Positions 45,921 to 56,313 are shown, counted from the stretch's first letter. The stretch: 64,000 nucleotides of DNA from Cyclobacterium sp. 1_MG-2023 (GCF_030546805.1 NZ_JAUOPC010000005.1:186001-250000), one strand, 5' to 3'. Notes: a model not told the origin generated them from the letters alone. Program-made: numbers and translations.

Positions 45921-46559
45921 ATGTTTATTCTAAATCAAAACAATTCAATTGCCAACCAGTTTTTGGCTGAGCTTCGTAACATCCACATTCAAAAGGACCG
46001 ACTACGATTCAGGAAAAACCTTGAAAGAGTAGGCGAAATATTAGCTTATGAGGTTTCTAAAGGGCTTTCCTATGCGCCAAGCACCATAACTAGCCCATTG
46101 GCAGAAGTAGAAACGCCTTTACTAAAAGAACAGCCTGTGATTATTGCCGTTTTGAGGGCTGCTGTTCCTTTTTATCAAGGAGTTTTGAATTTTTTTGATC
46201 AAGCTGATAGTGGTTTTATTGGAGCCTATCGGAAGGAAGGTGATAATATAGAAATTTCTTTAAATTACCTGGCAGCCCCGGATCTTACTGGAAAAACAGT
46301 AATCATGGTTGACCCAATGCTCGCTACAGGAAAATCTTTTTTAAAAAGTATTGATGCCCTAAAAGGGCATGGTCAGCCAAAACAAATTGAAATTCTTAGT
46401 GCCTTTGCGGCCCCTGAGGGACTAGAATATATAAAGGAAAACCTAGGCCTTCCCTATCGTTTTTGGATAGGGGCTTTAGATGAAAAATTAAACCAACAAT
46501 CCTACATCGTCCCTGGTTTAGGGGATGCTGGTGACCTAGCATTTGGTCCTAAAATTTAA
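45921..46559 (+). CDS. upp: Uracil phosphoribosyltransferase
   Basis: 212 residues. The PRPP-binding loop VDPMLATGKS (Asp-Pro version typical of UPRT), LRAAVPFYQG, and the uracil-binding C-terminus IVPGLGDAGDLAFG are all clear. It converts uracil + PRPP to UMP in pyrimidine salvage. Followed 15 bp later by the antiporter gene. Confidence 0.96.
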   Translation: MFILNQNNSIANQFLAELRNIHIQKDRLRFRKNLERVGEILAYEVSKGLSYAPSTITSPLAEVETPLLKEQPVIIAVLRAAVPFYQGVLNFFDQADSGFIGAYRKEGDNIEISLNYLAAPDLTGKTVIMVDPMLATGKSFLKSIDALKGHGQPKQIEILSAFAAPEGLEYIKENLGLPYRFWIGALDEKLNQQSYIVPGLGDAGDLAFGPKI

Positions 46560-46573
46560 AATATTATTTACAC

Positions 46574-47500
46574 ATGAGCTACTTAATACTGGCCCTAGGT
46601 TTCCTAATCCTGCTATTGGGAGGGAAATTTCTTGTTGATGGCGCATCGGCTATTGCTGCTAGATTGGGACTAAGTCCCGGCTTAATAGGACTAACAATTG
46701 TTGCTTTTGGAACTTCTGCACCTGAGTTATTGGTAAGTGTGACTGCTTCACTTAAAGGGGCAAGCGACATTACCATAGGAAATGTGATCGGTAGCAATAT
46801 CTCTAATATCAGTCTTGTATTGGGTATTAGCGCTATAATATTCCCCATATATATACAAAAATCCACACTAAAATTAGATTATCCATTTACTTTAATTAGC
46901 TCCGTATTATTTTATATAATGGCCTTCAACGGTGTCATCTCCCTGTATGAAGGAATAATTTTATTTTCTTGTTTCATTGCCCTAAATTGGTATTTTTTCA
47001 AAACAATTGAAAGGGTAGAATTTACTGAAGAAGAAGCCGTTTTAATGAAAAAGCAATCTCCATGGCTGGCTATTTTACAGTTAGTAGGGGGAGCTGCAGG
47101 CCTTTATTTCGGTTCCGAGTTGGTCGTAGGTAATGCATCATTAATCGCAAGAAACTTTGGGGTAAGTGAGCGAATAATTGGAGTTACAATCATCGCCATA
47201 GGTACTAGTTTGCCTGAACTAGTCACCTCAGTAATGGCTGCATTAAAGAAAGAAACTGAAATGGCTTTAGGGAATATTTTAGGGAGCAACATAATGAATG
47301 TATTCTCTATTATAGGTATTACTGCACTCATCAAACCAATCGACGTAGCCACAGAATTTATTTTTACAGACTTCGTATGGATGCTAGGGTTTACTATCCT
47401 CCTCCTCCCGATCATGCGAATCAATTATATTATCACTAGAATAAAAGGAGCCGGTCTATTGATTGGATACCTCTTATATATTTATATCCTTATTTCATGA
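46574..47500 (+). CDS. Calcium/sodium antiporter (CaCA family, YrbG-like)
   Basis: 308 residues with ten hydrophobic helices in two homologous halves. Each half carries an alpha repeat with the ion-binding Glu: GLTIVAFGTSAPELLVSV (about 40-57) and GVTIIAIGTSLPELVTSV (about 210-227). A soluble loop of about 20 residues connects the halves. It exports Ca2+ in exchange for Na+, fitting a marine lifestyle. Its stop overlaps the next start by 4 bp. Confidence 0.95.
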   Translation: MSYLILALGFLILLLGGKFLVDGASAIAARLGLSPGLIGLTIVAFGTSAPELLVSVTASLKGASDITIGNVIGSNISNISLVLGISAIIFPIYIQKSTLKLDYPFTLISSVLFYIMAFNGVISLYEGIILFSCFIALNWYFFKTIERVEFTEEEAVLMKKQSPWLAILQLVGGAAGLYFGSELVVGNASLIARNFGVSERIIGVTIIAIGTSLPELVTSVMAALKKETEMALGNILGSNIMNVFSIIGITALIKPIDVATEFIFTDFVWMLGFTILLLPIMRINYIITRIKGAGLLIGYLLYIYILIS

Positions 47501-47955
47501 GTGAGTACTTGATTACATTTGCAGGAATATATTTTCTCTGCTTGTTTAAATTTATTGCCGGCCCACTATTAGGGGCAGCGGCAGGCTATAGTTTGATAGA
47601 GATAATTCTGGTCACAGTTTTGGGTATGATGACATCAGTATTTCTATTTACATTTTTGGGAGAATGGTTTAAAAAAAACTGGACCATCATAATCAAAAAA
47701 AAATCAAAGAAATTCTCTAAACGAACAAGAAATACCATCAAAGTGTGGAAGAAATTTGGCATTTGGGGGATTGCTTTTTTAACACCACTTATCTTAACAC
47801 CAATTGGAGGAACTGTGGTTTTGACATCCTTTGGTGTTGCCAAGAAGAAAATTTTGTTTACAATGTTAGTAAGTGCTCTTTTTTGGTCAATTATTTTTGG
47901 ATTAAGCATTGAAGAATTATTAAAAATCCCTTTGTTAAGAGACCTTTGGACATAA
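47497..47955 (+). CDS. Small integral membrane protein, possibly DedA/VTT-like
   Basis: 152 residues with about four hydrophobic segments and a very basic middle loop (KKNWTIIIKKKSKKFSKRTR). The segment GIWGIAFLTPLILTPIGG, with a glycine- and proline-rich re-entrant look, recalls DedA/VTT and small multidrug-export proteins, but the match is loose. Translationally coupled to the Ca2+/Na+ antiporter gene (ATGA overlap), so a related membrane role is likely. Confidence 0.8.
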   Translation: MSEYLITFAGIYFLCLFKFIAGPLLGAAAGYSLIEIILVTVLGMMTSVFLFTFLGEWFKKNWTIIIKKKSKKFSKRTRNTIKVWKKFGIWGIAFLTPLILTPIGGTVVLTSFGVAKKKILFTMLVSALFWSIIFGLSIEELLKIPLLRDLWT

Positions 47956-47985
47956 AAAAAGGGATTGAAGTACAATCCCTTTTTT
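47954..47985. terminator. Bidirectional terminator
   Basis: AAAAAAAGGGATTG pairs with CAATCCCTTTTTT around a 5-nt loop, between two convergent genes. Confidence 0.9.
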
Positions 47986-48003
47986 AAGCTTTTTTGACGA
48001 TTA

Positions 48004-48960
48004 TTAATTGACAGAAAGGACTTCTGCTTTAAATAAAATCGGAGTAAATGGTCTTACCAAATCTATTTGTTCTCCCAAGTCTACAAGATCCTCTCGGATT
48101 ACTGATGGGAAAATTTGAATGGATTGGTCATATGCCTTGAAAGAGGTAGACAGTATCTCCAATTTCTGATCAGGATAAACATCAATCAATCCCTCATTCA
48201 AAAATTCCAAACCGGAATTTCCAACAGAAACAGAGGTAGGCTGATTACTTTCATATGACTCGTAAACGGGTTCATCTGCTCCCAACTCAAACAATTCGAA
48301 ATCTACCGAAACCGTACTCCCCAGCTGAGATTCAGTTTTGGAATCATCTCCTTCAGTTATTGTACGCACATACACACCTTCTTCAACTTCCACAAAACCT
48401 TCTAATTGTTCCGCCGCAATGTAATCTGCGATCATTGCTTCCTCTCGCTCCTTAAGCTCCTCTTCCGTATATTTGGCAGCATACTTTAATTTAATGATCA
48501 AATTCGAAGATGATAAAATTAAAGTTTCATAGCTATAATTACCAAAAGCCAGGTAAGAGGGAGAATAAACGGTCATTTCTTCCCCAACATTAGCCAAACC
48601 TGAAGCATAAGTAATGGCTATTGGCCATAATCCATCCTGACTATATTTAAATATTTTAGGCTCCAAACTTTCATCCAAATGAGAATCTATCAATTGGCCA
48701 TCCAGACTTTTGATTTCATAATAAACCCCAATATAATCATCACTTACAAATTGGTCTCCATCAGGATTTTCAACGGTTTTAGCATAATAATATCCTGATT
48801 GAGTTTTCGTAGCATCAATATTATTTGAATTAAGGTAATACTCCAAGGCAAGATCATCTCTTTCCATATCCAACTCAATCTCTGATGGAGAATCATCAAG
48901 ACAGGATGTCATTAAAATGAATAGACCTAAAAGCCAAGTAAATTTGTTCTTTAAAATCAT
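48004..48960 (-). CDS. FKBP-like peptidyl-prolyl isomerase lipoprotein
   Basis: Start at the ATG MILKNKFTW; a TTG three codons upstream is less likely. About 318 residues. Lipobox LMTSC (Cys near 20). Two FKBP-like parts are visible: the first around DDYIGVYYEIKSLDGQLIDS with GLANVGEEMTVYSPSYLAFG, the second around STVSVDFELFELGADEPVY. The key aromatic residues of active FKBPs are only partly kept, so catalysis is uncertain. Downstream of, but separate from, the sigma-factor pair. Confidence 0.82.
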   Translation of the reverse strand: MILKNKFTWLLGLFILMTSCLDDSPSEIELDMERDDLALEYYLNSNNIDATKTQSGYYYAKTVENPDGDQFVSDDYIGVYYEIKSLDGQLIDSHLDESLEPKIFKYSQDGLWPIAITYASGLANVGEEMTVYSPSYLAFGNYSYETLILSSSNLIIKLKYAAKYTEEELKEREEAMIADYIAAEQLEGFVEVEEGVYVRTITEGDDSKTESQLGSTVSVDFELFELGADEPVYESYESNQPTSVSVGNSGLEFLNEGLIDVYPDQKLEILSTSFKAYDQSIQIFPSVIREDLVDLGEQIDLVRPFTPILFKAEVLSVN

Positions 48961-48984
48961 GGTGATCAATTAATTTTTGGTTTG

Positions 48985-50304
48985 TTATTTATTTTTAAAA
49001 TTGAAATTCATTCTTAGGTTAACTCCGCCAATTGAGAACTGCTGATTGGCAAAGGTAAGGCTCCCAAGTGGTAATTTATAAAAGGGCTCAAAGGAGACAT
49101 AAAACCCCTTATTTAACTTATACTCATATCCGAAGGAGAGGTTCAAAAGACCTGCAAAATCAGCATTACTTTGGCCACTTTCAGGTGTATATACATTACT
49201 AAAGCTTTGCACAGAAGGAGCATATTCCAAGGCTCCATTGACACTATTTGCATTGAACAAAGATTGCGCTTGATAGGACTCAACAGTGTTCTGATCTAAA
49301 TATACCATACTTGACAAACCTGTGATAAAATACATGCCTGTTTGCTCTTTATCATAGAATTTATACTTTAAGTTTATCGGAATATCCAAAGAGGCAAAGT
49401 TAAGCCTATATTCAGTATCTATAATATTACTGTTGGTTTTTTGGTAATTCCCATCCGGTACTGCAAGCATCTCTCTCATACCTTGGTTTGCTTGTGCCCC
49501 CATGCGTTGATTTGCATAGGCCAAACCTACATCTAATTTTAACTTCTTACTCAAGGAAATCTCAGACATTATTCCCGCCCCCAAATTCATTCCAGACACA
49601 GGATTGGAATTGGCTTGGGGACTTACCATTAGCCCTAGTTTAAAGGTCCTTTCAGGAGATACTACTTCTTTAGACTGCTCTTCTGAGCTCGGTGATTTCC
49701 ATTGATCCACCAATGATTGGGCCTCAGCGACAGACATTGCCTGATTGCTTCTTAAGTCCAAGGCAGTACTGCTTTGTAGGGTATCAAAACTCGCTTCTAT
49801 TGCAGCCTGAAATTCATCCCAAGTATAGGTGAAATCTTCTATTATGGAGGGGATTATACTTTCCTCCTGATTAGGAACTATTGGAACCTGATCTCTATCA
49901 ATATTAATATTTTGTTCAGCTTTTAAACCGGAAGTCTTTGATCTATAGCTACCATTATGTCCTTCTTCAGTATCCACTTCTGCACTTGATCCAATATTAT
50001 TCCCAGACACAGTATTCTGTTCTTCTTTTCCGAAAGAAGGTAATTTTTCTTTTACTACTGCATCAGTAATGGATTTTACCTTTTGCCCAATTTCTTCTTG
50101 TTTCGGAAAATATAAGAAAAAGAACAATAAACTAGCCGCAACCCCGGCAGTCACAAAAGGCCAATAGATCATCCAAGCCTTTTTCTTAGGCTTAAAATAA
50201 GCATCTGAAAACTTCTCCCACTGTTTGGGATCAAATGGCTCCTCATGATTGCTGAAGGAGGCTTCTATTTTCTCCGCTAGTTTCTTATCGAACTGCTCCT
50301 TCAT
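48985..50304 (-). CDS. Membrane-anchored protein with C-terminal outer-membrane beta-barrel domain
   Basis: 439 residues. The first 43 are cytosolic and include EPFDPKQWEKFSDAYF, which resembles the short anti-sigma-like heads found beside ECF sigma genes. A single transmembrane helix follows (about 45-64), then a long periplasmic linker rich in Ser/Glu/Asn (70-220), and a C-terminal OMP_b-brl-like domain (about 225-439) with many alternating strands, ending NLRMNFNFKNK. The ATG overlaps the sigma-factor stop by 20 bp, so it is probably its membrane partner. How one chain could meet both membranes is not obvious. Confidence 0.82.
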   Translation of the reverse strand: MKEQFDKKLAEKIEASFSNHEEPFDPKQWEKFSDAYFKPKKKAWMIYWPFVTAGVAASLLFFFLYFPKQEEIGQKVKSITDAVVKEKLPSFGKEEQNTVSGNNIGSSAEVDTEEGHNGSYRSKTSGLKAEQNINIDRDQVPIVPNQEESIIPSIIEDFTYTWDEFQAAIEASFDTLQSSTALDLRSNQAMSVAEAQSLVDQWKSPSSEEQSKEVVSPERTFKLGLMVSPQANSNPVSGMNLGAGIMSEISLSKKLKLDVGLAYANQRMGAQANQGMREMLAVPDGNYQKTNSNIIDTEYRLNFASLDIPINLKYKFYDKEQTGMYFITGLSSMVYLDQNTVESYQAQSLFNANSVNGALEYAPSVQSFSNVYTPESGQSNADFAGLLNLSFGYEYKLNKGFYVSFEPFYKLPLGSLTFANQQFSIGGVNLRMNFNFKNK

Positions 50305-50833
50305 TTTTTATATAATTAAGTGCAATAATTTTGTCTCTTAACCTCTCCTTAGCCCTTGCCAAATAAGTGCGACAGGTACTTGAGGGAATGCCTAACTTTT
50401 CACTAATTTCAGCATGCCTATACCCTTCTATTTCGTACATATTGAAAATCACTCTCAAAATATCAGGTAATTCGCCAAGACAATTTAAAATATCCTCCTT
50501 CGAAAGCTCATCTATGATATCAGGATTGTAAGTTTCGGCATGCGCTTTTTCAATTTCCATGATCCCTTGATGTTTTAAATTCTTCCGGTAATAATCAACG
50601 GAAGTATTAATAATTATCCGTCGAAACCAAGACTTGAAAGAATTGTCTAAGCTAAACTGATCCAACTTATCAAAGGCTTTCATGTAACTATCATTTACAA
50701 TCTCGCAGGCCTCTTCCCGATTTCCTGAATACCTTAGTGCAATACTCATAGCATAGCCATAAAAGTGCCTATAAAGCCTTTCTAACGATTTCTTATCTCG
50801 CTTCTGTGCTTCTTGTATGAGATTCTTCTCCAA
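50285..50833 (-). CDS. ECF RNA polymerase sigma factor
   Basis: 182 residues from a TTG start. Region 2 contains LYRHFYGYAMSIALRYSG and FKSWFRRIIINTSVDYYRKN (2.2-2.4), and region 4 contains LPDILRVIFNMYEIEGYRHA and SEKLGIPSSTCRTYLARA as the -35 recognition helix. The 20-bp overlap with the following membrane-protein gene indicates coupled expression and a sigma/anti-sigma pair. The signal is unknown. Confidence 0.95.
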   Translation of the reverse strand: MEKNLIQEAQKRDKKSLERLYRHFYGYAMSIALRYSGNREEACEIVNDSYMKAFDKLDQFSLDNSFKSWFRRIIINTSVDYYRKNLKHQGIMEIEKAHAETYNPDIIDELSKEDILNCLGELPDILRVIFNMYEIEGYRHAEISEKLGIPSSTCRTYLARAKERLRDKIIALNYIKNEGAVR

Positions 50834-51241
50834 AAGCCTATTTTTTATTGGGTATATTTTTAACCTATACGGACGATACTTGAAAAACGCTACATCAACT
50901 GTAATATTTTCCTGCTATTTTTTATCAGGACTTCTCACATACTTATAAAAATATAGCTATACTATTATCATTCAGCGTTTTGCATATTGTCACAAAAAAG
51001 AAAAAGAATAAATAAAATAATATAAATGAGTCCATTCTATTTCATAAATCATATTGGTCAATAGCTTCCTAATTTGAAAAGGACTCTTTAGGGCCATAAT
51101 TCATCAATCCTCCCCCTTCAATAACTCAACTTAATTTATTGCTTTTGCATGATAAACTTTATCTGACTATTTTTAGTACCTGATAAATAACAATAAATGT
51201 AAATTTAGCGTTTAAATTGTTAATCGCTTATAACTAAAGAA
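50834..51241. other. Divergent gene-free region
   Basis: About 400 bp between the sigma-factor gene (minus) and the next plus-strand gene. No open frame longer than 12 codons with a start is convincing. A TGTAAATTTAGC stretch just before 51242 is close to the -7 consensus. No repeats or structured RNA recognised. Confidence 0.55.
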
Positions 51242-51964
51242 ATGAAATATTTCCTATTGTTTACTTTCCTATTCGCTTCCTGCTTCAATTTAAAGGCGCA
51301 GGAAGAAGAATCCGGCAACTATGACTATGACAAAGAGGTTCTCTTTGGAATCAATAAGAACACCAATGGTGGATTGATTGGGGGAATAAGTTTTAAAATT
51401 GGTTCCAGAATTAATGACAACTTGTTTCAATTTTTTAATTTAGAACTGGCCAATGTCAAAAACCCCAAGGAAGTGAGGTACCCTACTGCTTTAGGAAACA
51501 CTTATATTTTCGGTAAATCTAATTACCTCTATGCCATTCGTCCACAATATGGTCGAGAAATTATAGCTTTTAAAAAAGCTCCTCATCAAGGGGTACAAAT
51601 TTCATTTTTAGCAGCCATTGGGCCAACTATTGGTTTACTTGCACCTTATTATATAGAATATTACATTAATCGGACAGAAACTGTGCGAGAACCTTATGAT
51701 CCGGAAGTCCATCAGAGCAAATTTGATATACTAGGCCCGGGCCGACTTTTTGAAGGAATCGGAGAATCTGAAATAGCTTTTGGGGGAAATGCCAAAGCAG
51801 CCATCAATTTTGAATTTGGTTTTTTGAAGTCAAATGTAACAGGTCTGGAACTTGGTTACCAATTAGAAGGTTTTACCAAAGAGATTCCCTTAATGCCTAC
51901 TACCGAAAACAGACAAATCTTCCAATCGGCGTTTGTTACCCTCTACTATGGGTTTAGAAGATAG
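51242..51964 (+). CDS. Secreted protein, probable outer-membrane beta-barrel
   Basis: 240 residues with a signal peptide (MKYFLLFTFLFASCFNLKAQ). The mature protein alternates hydrophobic and polar residues in many strands (GGLIGGISFKIGSRI, FQFFNLELANV, GVQISFLAAIGPTIG, FVTLYYGFRR) and ends in an aromatic C-terminal strand, as expected of a small outer-membrane barrel. No known family is recognised. The next gene, lipA, has its own promoter, so it need not be functionally linked. Confidence 0.75.
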   Translation: MKYFLLFTFLFASCFNLKAQEEESGNYDYDKEVLFGINKNTNGGLIGGISFKIGSRINDNLFQFFNLELANVKNPKEVRYPTALGNTYIFGKSNYLYAIRPQYGREIIAFKKAPHQGVQISFLAAIGPTIGLLAPYYIEYYINRTETVREPYDPEVHQSKFDILGPGRLFEGIGESEIAFGGNAKAAINFEFGFLKSNVTGLELGYQLEGFTKEIPLMPTTENRQIFQSAFVTLYYGFRR

Positions 51965-51979
51965 AGAGTTCGGCATTCA

Positions 51980-52012
51980 TTTGGGTTAACTCAAATTTAA
52001 TGACTAATTTTG
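51980..52012 (+). promoter_or_regulatory. Complete Bacteroidota promoter for lipA
   Basis: TTTG at 51980-51983 and TAATTTTG at 52005-52012, 21 bp apart, which fits the TTTG-N19-21-TAnnTTTG consensus. The -7 element ends 20 bp before the lipA ATG. Confidence 0.6.
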
Positions 52013-52032
52013 AACGGATTTAACAACCCGAT

Positions 52033-52911
52033 ATGATAGAATTACCTGTAATTTCTGAAGAACAAACCAAAAGAAAAAAGCCCAATTGGTTAAGGGTTAA
52101 ATTACCTGTGGGTAAAGAATATGCCCATGTTCGCAAATTAGTAGATGAGCACAAACTACACACCATTTGTGAAAGTGGAAATTGCCCAAATATGGGCGAA
52201 TGCTGGGGTGCAGGAACTGCCACCTTTATGATTCTAGGCAATGTTTGCACAAGGTCATGTTCTTTTTGTGCGGTAGCCACAGGCAGGCCGCCGGAGTATG
52301 ATGAAGACGAACCAAGGAGAGTTGCTGAAGCCATAACATTGATGCAAGTCAAACATGCTGTGATCACATCAGTAAATAGAGATGAACTGAAAGACAAAGG
52401 CGCAGATATTTGGTACCGAACAGTAGCCGAAACCAAGAAAAGCTCCCCAGAAACCACTATTGAAACCTTAATTCCTGATGTAAAGAGTAATTGGGACGCA
52501 TTGTACCGAATGATAAGTGCGGGGCAAGAAGTGGTGTCACACAATGTCGAGACGGTTGAAAGGCTCTACAGAAGGGTGAGGCCTCAGGCCAAATATCACC
52601 GATCACTTGAGCAAATCAAACTTACCAAGGAATTTGGCAAAAGGACAAAAACCGGCATTATGCTAGGCTTGGGTGAAAAACAAGACGAGGTGCATAAGGC
52701 CATGGACGATTTAGCTGAAAATGGTTGCGACATATTAACGCTTGGTCAATATTTACAGCCTACCAAAATGCATATAGAGGTTGCAGAGTTTATTCACCCG
52801 GATCAATTTGATGCATACCGGGAAGAAGGACTAAAAAGAGGCTTGAAATATGTAGAATCAGGCCCACTTGTAAGGTCTTCTTACCATGCAGAGCGACATG
52901 TTAACGTATAA
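52033..52911 (+). CDS. lipA: Lipoyl synthase
   Basis: 292 residues. It carries both 4Fe-4S sites of LipA: the auxiliary-cluster motif [13 protein letters not shown] (CX4CX5C, about residues 49-60) and the radical-SAM motif [10 protein letters not shown] (CX3CX2C). The conserved C-terminal RSSYHAE supplies the Ser ligand of the auxiliary cluster. It inserts two sulfur atoms into octanoyl-lipoyl domains, including the GcvH partner of the P-protein encoded at 5 kb. Confidence 0.97.
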   Translation: MIELPVISEEQTKRKKPNWLRVKLPVGKEYAHVRKLVDEHKLHTICESGNCPNMGECWGAGTATFMILGNVCTRSCSFCAVATGRPPEYDEDEPRRVAEAITLMQVKHAVITSVNRDELKDKGADIWYRTVAETKKSSPETTIETLIPDVKSNWDALYRMISAGQEVVSHNVETVERLYRRVRPQAKYHRSLEQIKLTKEFGKRTKTGIMLGLGEKQDEVHKAMDDLAENGCDILTLGQYLQPTKMHIEVAEFIHPDQFDAYREEGLKRGLKYVESGPLVRSSYHAERHVNV

Positions 52912-53015
52912 TTTAACAATGCTTTAGCTGTCTTATTCCAGTAAACATTTCCTACTCACGCAAAGACAAAGAATAAGTGACTGTAAAGCAATGGCTTATT
53001 CCAAGATAAAATCCC

Positions 53016-53054
53016 AGCACCCCAGCCAATATCCCAGTAGAAAGCCGGGGTGCT
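53016..53054 (+). terminator. Terminator after lipA
   Basis: AGCACCCC pairs with GGGGTGCT, followed on the plus strand by an eight-T run (from 53059). It lies about 105 bp after the lipA stop. Confidence 0.75.
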
Positions 53055-53152
53055 ATGATTTTTTTTAGGAAGGAAAGGATAATGGCTAATTTTTTGTACC
53101 TTATGCCTGTCTATACCTTAGCAAAATAACGGGATTTTAAACGTGCATTAAA

Positions 53153-53749
53153 ATGACTTTTACCAAAACATTACTAATAGTAATTATCGCTACAGTTTTT
53201 TTCAACTGTTCTTCTAAGACAGTAGGTGGGCTAACAAAAGAGGAGTACAAATCCTGGAAACAACAGAAAAAAGAAATGAGCCCTGAGGCATTTAAAGCTT
53301 TAGTTGAGGGGAAAACCAAACTGTCCCAAGAGAATTTCAACCTTTTGGAAAAAATATCCTATATCGAGCAACAAATCAGCAGAAAAGAAAATGAAATTGA
53401 CAGGCTCGCACGACAGGTCATAAGCTTAAGTACTGAACAAAACCAAGAATCGAACGAAAACAGAAACTCCCAAGAGGATGAGTGGAGTAAGGGACTTGTT
53501 TTTAAAGTTCAATTGGCTGCATTTGATGAGCTAGACTTAAGGGAACTTACCGAGAATGGCAGTGACATGAAAATAATCGATGAAGATGGCTATATCAAAT
53601 ATATTTTGGGTCAATTCAGAGATTACGACATGGCGGATCTATTTAAGAAAAAACTCAGAAAAATCGGAGTCAAGGAAGCTTGGATAGTTCCTTACAAAGA
53701 CGGGAATAGGGTCCCCCTTAAGGAAGTCATTACTGAAGTCATTGAATAA
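53153..53749 (+). CDS. SPOR-like lipoprotein with coiled coil
   Basis: 198 residues. A lipobox-like VFFNCSS places the lipid Cys near residue 19. Residues 35-105 are a charged coiled coil (NFNLLEKISYIEQQISRKEN), followed by a linker (NQESNENRNSQEDEW) and a C-terminal SPOR-like domain (FKVQLAAFDELDLRELTENG, ILGQFRDYDMADLFKKKLRK, EAWIVPYKDGNR). SPOR domains bind denuded peptidoglycan at division sites, so a cell-wall role is likely but not shown. Confidence 0.82.
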   Translation: MTFTKTLLIVIIATVFFNCSSKTVGGLTKEEYKSWKQQKKEMSPEAFKALVEGKTKLSQENFNLLEKISYIEQQISRKENEIDRLARQVISLSTEQNQESNENRNSQEDEWSKGLVFKVQLAAFDELDLRELTENGSDMKIIDEDGYIKYILGQFRDYDMADLFKKKLRKIGVKEAWIVPYKDGNRVPLKEVITEVIE

Positions 53750-53858
53750 TTGGTAATGTACTCAATGCATGGACATTAAGTAAAACGAATAATTTATAAT
53801 AAAATTATTAAGGTGTTTTTTTAGTTGAATCGCCTGTTTGTTTTGTAATTTACGCGCC

Positions 53859-55559
53859 ATGGACTATAGATGGAAACATAAAGACAAGGCAAATTCCGAA
53901 TTAGTAGAACACCTAAGCAATGAAATTAACGTAAACCCAACTCTTGCAAATGTGTTGGTGAACCGCGGCATTTCTGACTTTCAACAAGCTAAGGATTTCT
54001 TCCGACCAGACATAGATAAACTACATGACCCCTATCTCATGAAAGACATGGATGTGGCCGTTCACAGGTTACATCAAGCGATCGAGAAAAATGAAAAAAT
54101 ACTGGTTTATGGAGATTATGATGTAGATGGGACTACCTCAGTGGCACTTTTTTACGGATTTATTCAATCATTTTATCCAAATGTAGCATTTTATATTCCT
54201 GATAGATACAAAGAGGGCTACGGTATTTCTGAGAAAGGAGTTCGCTTTGCAGCAGAAAATAATTTCAGCTTGGTGGTTTCCCTTGACTGCGGGATCAAAG
54301 CCTTAGACAAAATTGATCTGGCCAATGAACTGGGGGTAGATTTTATTATTTGTGATCACCATACACCAGGCGAAACCCTACCTCAAGCCATCGCAGTTCT
54401 AGACCCTAAAAGAAAAGACTGCCCCTACCCTTTTAAAGAATTAAGCGGCTGTGGAGTAGGCTTTAAACTCATACAAGCTTTTTCTCAGTTTACAGGCAGA
54501 AATCAAAATACCCTCTACGCTTTCCTAGACTTGCTGGTGATCAGTATTGCATCAGACATTGTCCCTATTTCAGGAGAAAATCGAATTTTGGCCTACTTTG
54601 GTCTAGAAAGACTGAACAATAATCCTAGGCCCGGGATTAAAGCGCTTATTCTAAAAGGTAAATTAGAAAAAGACATCAACATTACAGACATTGTATTTAA
54701 AATTGGTCCAAGAATCAATGCATCAGGAAGGCTGGAACATGCCAAAGCATCAGTAGAACTTCTTATTTCAAAGGACCTAGACGAGGCTGTTCGACGGGCA
54801 GAACTTGTAGAGGATGTCAATGCAGCACGGAAAAATTTTGATGAGAACATCACCCGCGAAGCATTGGAAATGATTGAAACCAGAGAATTGGACGGAGAGT
54901 TTAAGAGTACCGTTCTATTCAAAGAAGACTGGCACAAAGGGGTTATCGGCATAGTAGCTTCTCGTTGCATTGAGAAATATTATCGTCCAACCATTATACT
55001 TACGGAGTCCAACAATAAAGCAACAGGCAGTGCTCGGTCCGTATATGATTTCAATATTTATGAAGCCATAGAAGAGTGCAGCGACCTGCTAGAGCAGTTT
55101 GGAGGACATAAATATGCGGCCGGCCTCACGCTATCAGTTGCGAATGTACCTGCATTTCAAGAGAAGTTTGAATCGGTAGTAAGCAGAAGGGTAAGTGAAA
55201 TCCATATGAAACCCATTTTGGAGATAGATGATGAATTAATCCTAGACCAAATCAATTATAGATTTTACAATATACTTAAACAGATGACTCCCTTTGGACC
55301 GGGAAACCCTGAACCTGTATTTTGCGCCAACCAGGTCTTTGCAGAAAACGTACGTGTGCTAAAAGACAAACATCTACGTTTTGACATTATTCAAGATGGA
55401 CAGAGTACCAAGCCCGTTTGCATCGGGTTTGGCTTTGCAGATTATTACGACTTATTAAATAGCAAAATGCGATTTAATATCGCGTTTGAAATACGAGAAA
55501 ACACATTCAGAAACACCAGTAGTTTGCAACTTTACGTTAAGGATATCAAATTTGATTAA
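53859..55559 (+). CDS. recJ: Single-stranded-DNA-specific exonuclease RecJ
   Basis: About 566 residues from [12 protein letters not shown]; an earlier ATG adds seven residues without conservation. DHH phosphoesterase motifs: [16 protein letters not shown] (motif I), LDCGIKA (II), ICDHHTPGE (III, DHH), and the DHHA1 part with [18 protein letters not shown] and [13 protein letters not shown]. It degrades single-stranded DNA 5' to 3' in recombination and mismatch repair. It lies 2 bp before lptB. Confidence 0.96.
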   Translation: MDYRWKHKDKANSELVEHLSNEINVNPTLANVLVNRGISDFQQAKDFFRPDIDKLHDPYLMKDMDVAVHRLHQAIEKNEKILVYGDYDVDGTTSVALFYGFIQSFYPNVAFYIPDRYKEGYGISEKGVRFAAENNFSLVVSLDCGIKALDKIDLANELGVDFIICDHHTPGETLPQAIAVLDPKRKDCPYPFKELSGCGVGFKLIQAFSQFTGRNQNTLYAFLDLLVISIASDIVPISGENRILAYFGLERLNNNPRPGIKALILKGKLEKDINITDIVFKIGPRINASGRLEHAKASVELLISKDLDEAVRRAELVEDVNAARKNFDENITREALEMIETRELDGEFKSTVLFKEDWHKGVIGIVASRCIEKYYRPTIILTESNNKATGSARSVYDFNIYEAIEECSDLLEQFGGHKYAAGLTLSVANVPAFQEKFESVVSRRVSEIHMKPILEIDDELILDQINYRFYNILKQMTPFGPGNPEPVFCANQVFAENVRVLKDKHLRFDIIQDGQSTKPVCIGFGFADYYDLLNSKMRFNIAFEIRENTFRNTSSLQLYVKDIKFD

Positions 55560-55561
55560 AC

Positions 55562-56293
55562 ATGATATTAAAGGCAGAGCACCTTGTTAAGATATACAAG
55601 AAAAAGAAGGTAGTTAACGACATTTCCGTGGAAGTAGGGCAAGGAGAAATTGTAGGGCTCCTAGGCCCCAATGGAGCAGGAAAAACCACCTCTTTTTATA
55701 TGATAGTGGGGCTGGTACAACCTAACGGGGGAACCGTGTACTTGGACAACCAAGACATTACACCTTTGCCAATGTACAAAAGGGCAAAGCTAGGTATTGG
55801 ATACCTTGCCCAAGAGGCCTCTGTTTTCAGAAAACTAACCGTAGAGGAAAATATCATGGCTGTTTTGGAAATGAGTGATATCCCCAAAAAAGCACAAAAG
55901 GAAAAGGTTGAAGAGTTATTAGAAGAGTTTAGCCTAACCCATGTTAGAAAAAATTTGGGAATGGTGCTCTCCGGTGGGGAAAGAAGGCGTACAGAAATTG
56001 CCAGAGCACTATCTGTAGATCCTAGTTTCGTATTGCTTGATGAGCCTTTTGCCGGAGTGGATCCAATTGCTGTAGAAGAAATCCAGAGCATCGTAGCCAA
56101 ATTAAAAAATAAAAATATCGGTATACTCATTACTGATCACAATGTGAATGAAACCTTATCCATTACAGACCGTGCTTACTTAATGTTCGAAGGCAAACTC
56201 CTGAAGGCAGGAACCGCTGAAGAATTGGCAGCCGATGAGCAGGTAAGGAAAGTTTACCTGGGAAAGAATTTCGAGCTGAAAAGAAAAATATAA
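55562..56293 (+). CDS. lptB: LPS export ABC transporter ATP-binding protein LptB
   Basis: 243 residues. Walker [14 protein letters not shown]-loop [11 protein letters not shown], signature [15 protein letters not shown], Walker [20 protein letters not shown] and the LptB-typical [13 protein letters not shown] switch. It powers LPS extraction from the inner membrane together with LptFG, which are not in the window. Two base pairs separate it from recJ. Confidence 0.96.
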   Translation: MILKAEHLVKIYKKKKVVNDISVEVGQGEIVGLLGPNGAGKTTSFYMIVGLVQPNGGTVYLDNQDITPLPMYKRAKLGIGYLAQEASVFRKLTVEENIMAVLEMSDIPKKAQKEKVEELLEEFSLTHVRKNLGMVLSGGERRRTEIARALSVDPSFVLLDEPFAGVDPIAVEEIQSIVAKLKNKNIGILITDHNVNETLSITDRAYLMFEGKLLKAGTAEELAADEQVRKVYLGKNFELKRKI

Positions 56294-56313
56294 AAACGGA
56301 CCAAACCTCCACC

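Noticed and set aside
52020-52544. 174-codon minus-strand frame across lipA
   Set aside because: Antisense to a complete lipoyl synthase with all Cys ligands; a shadow.
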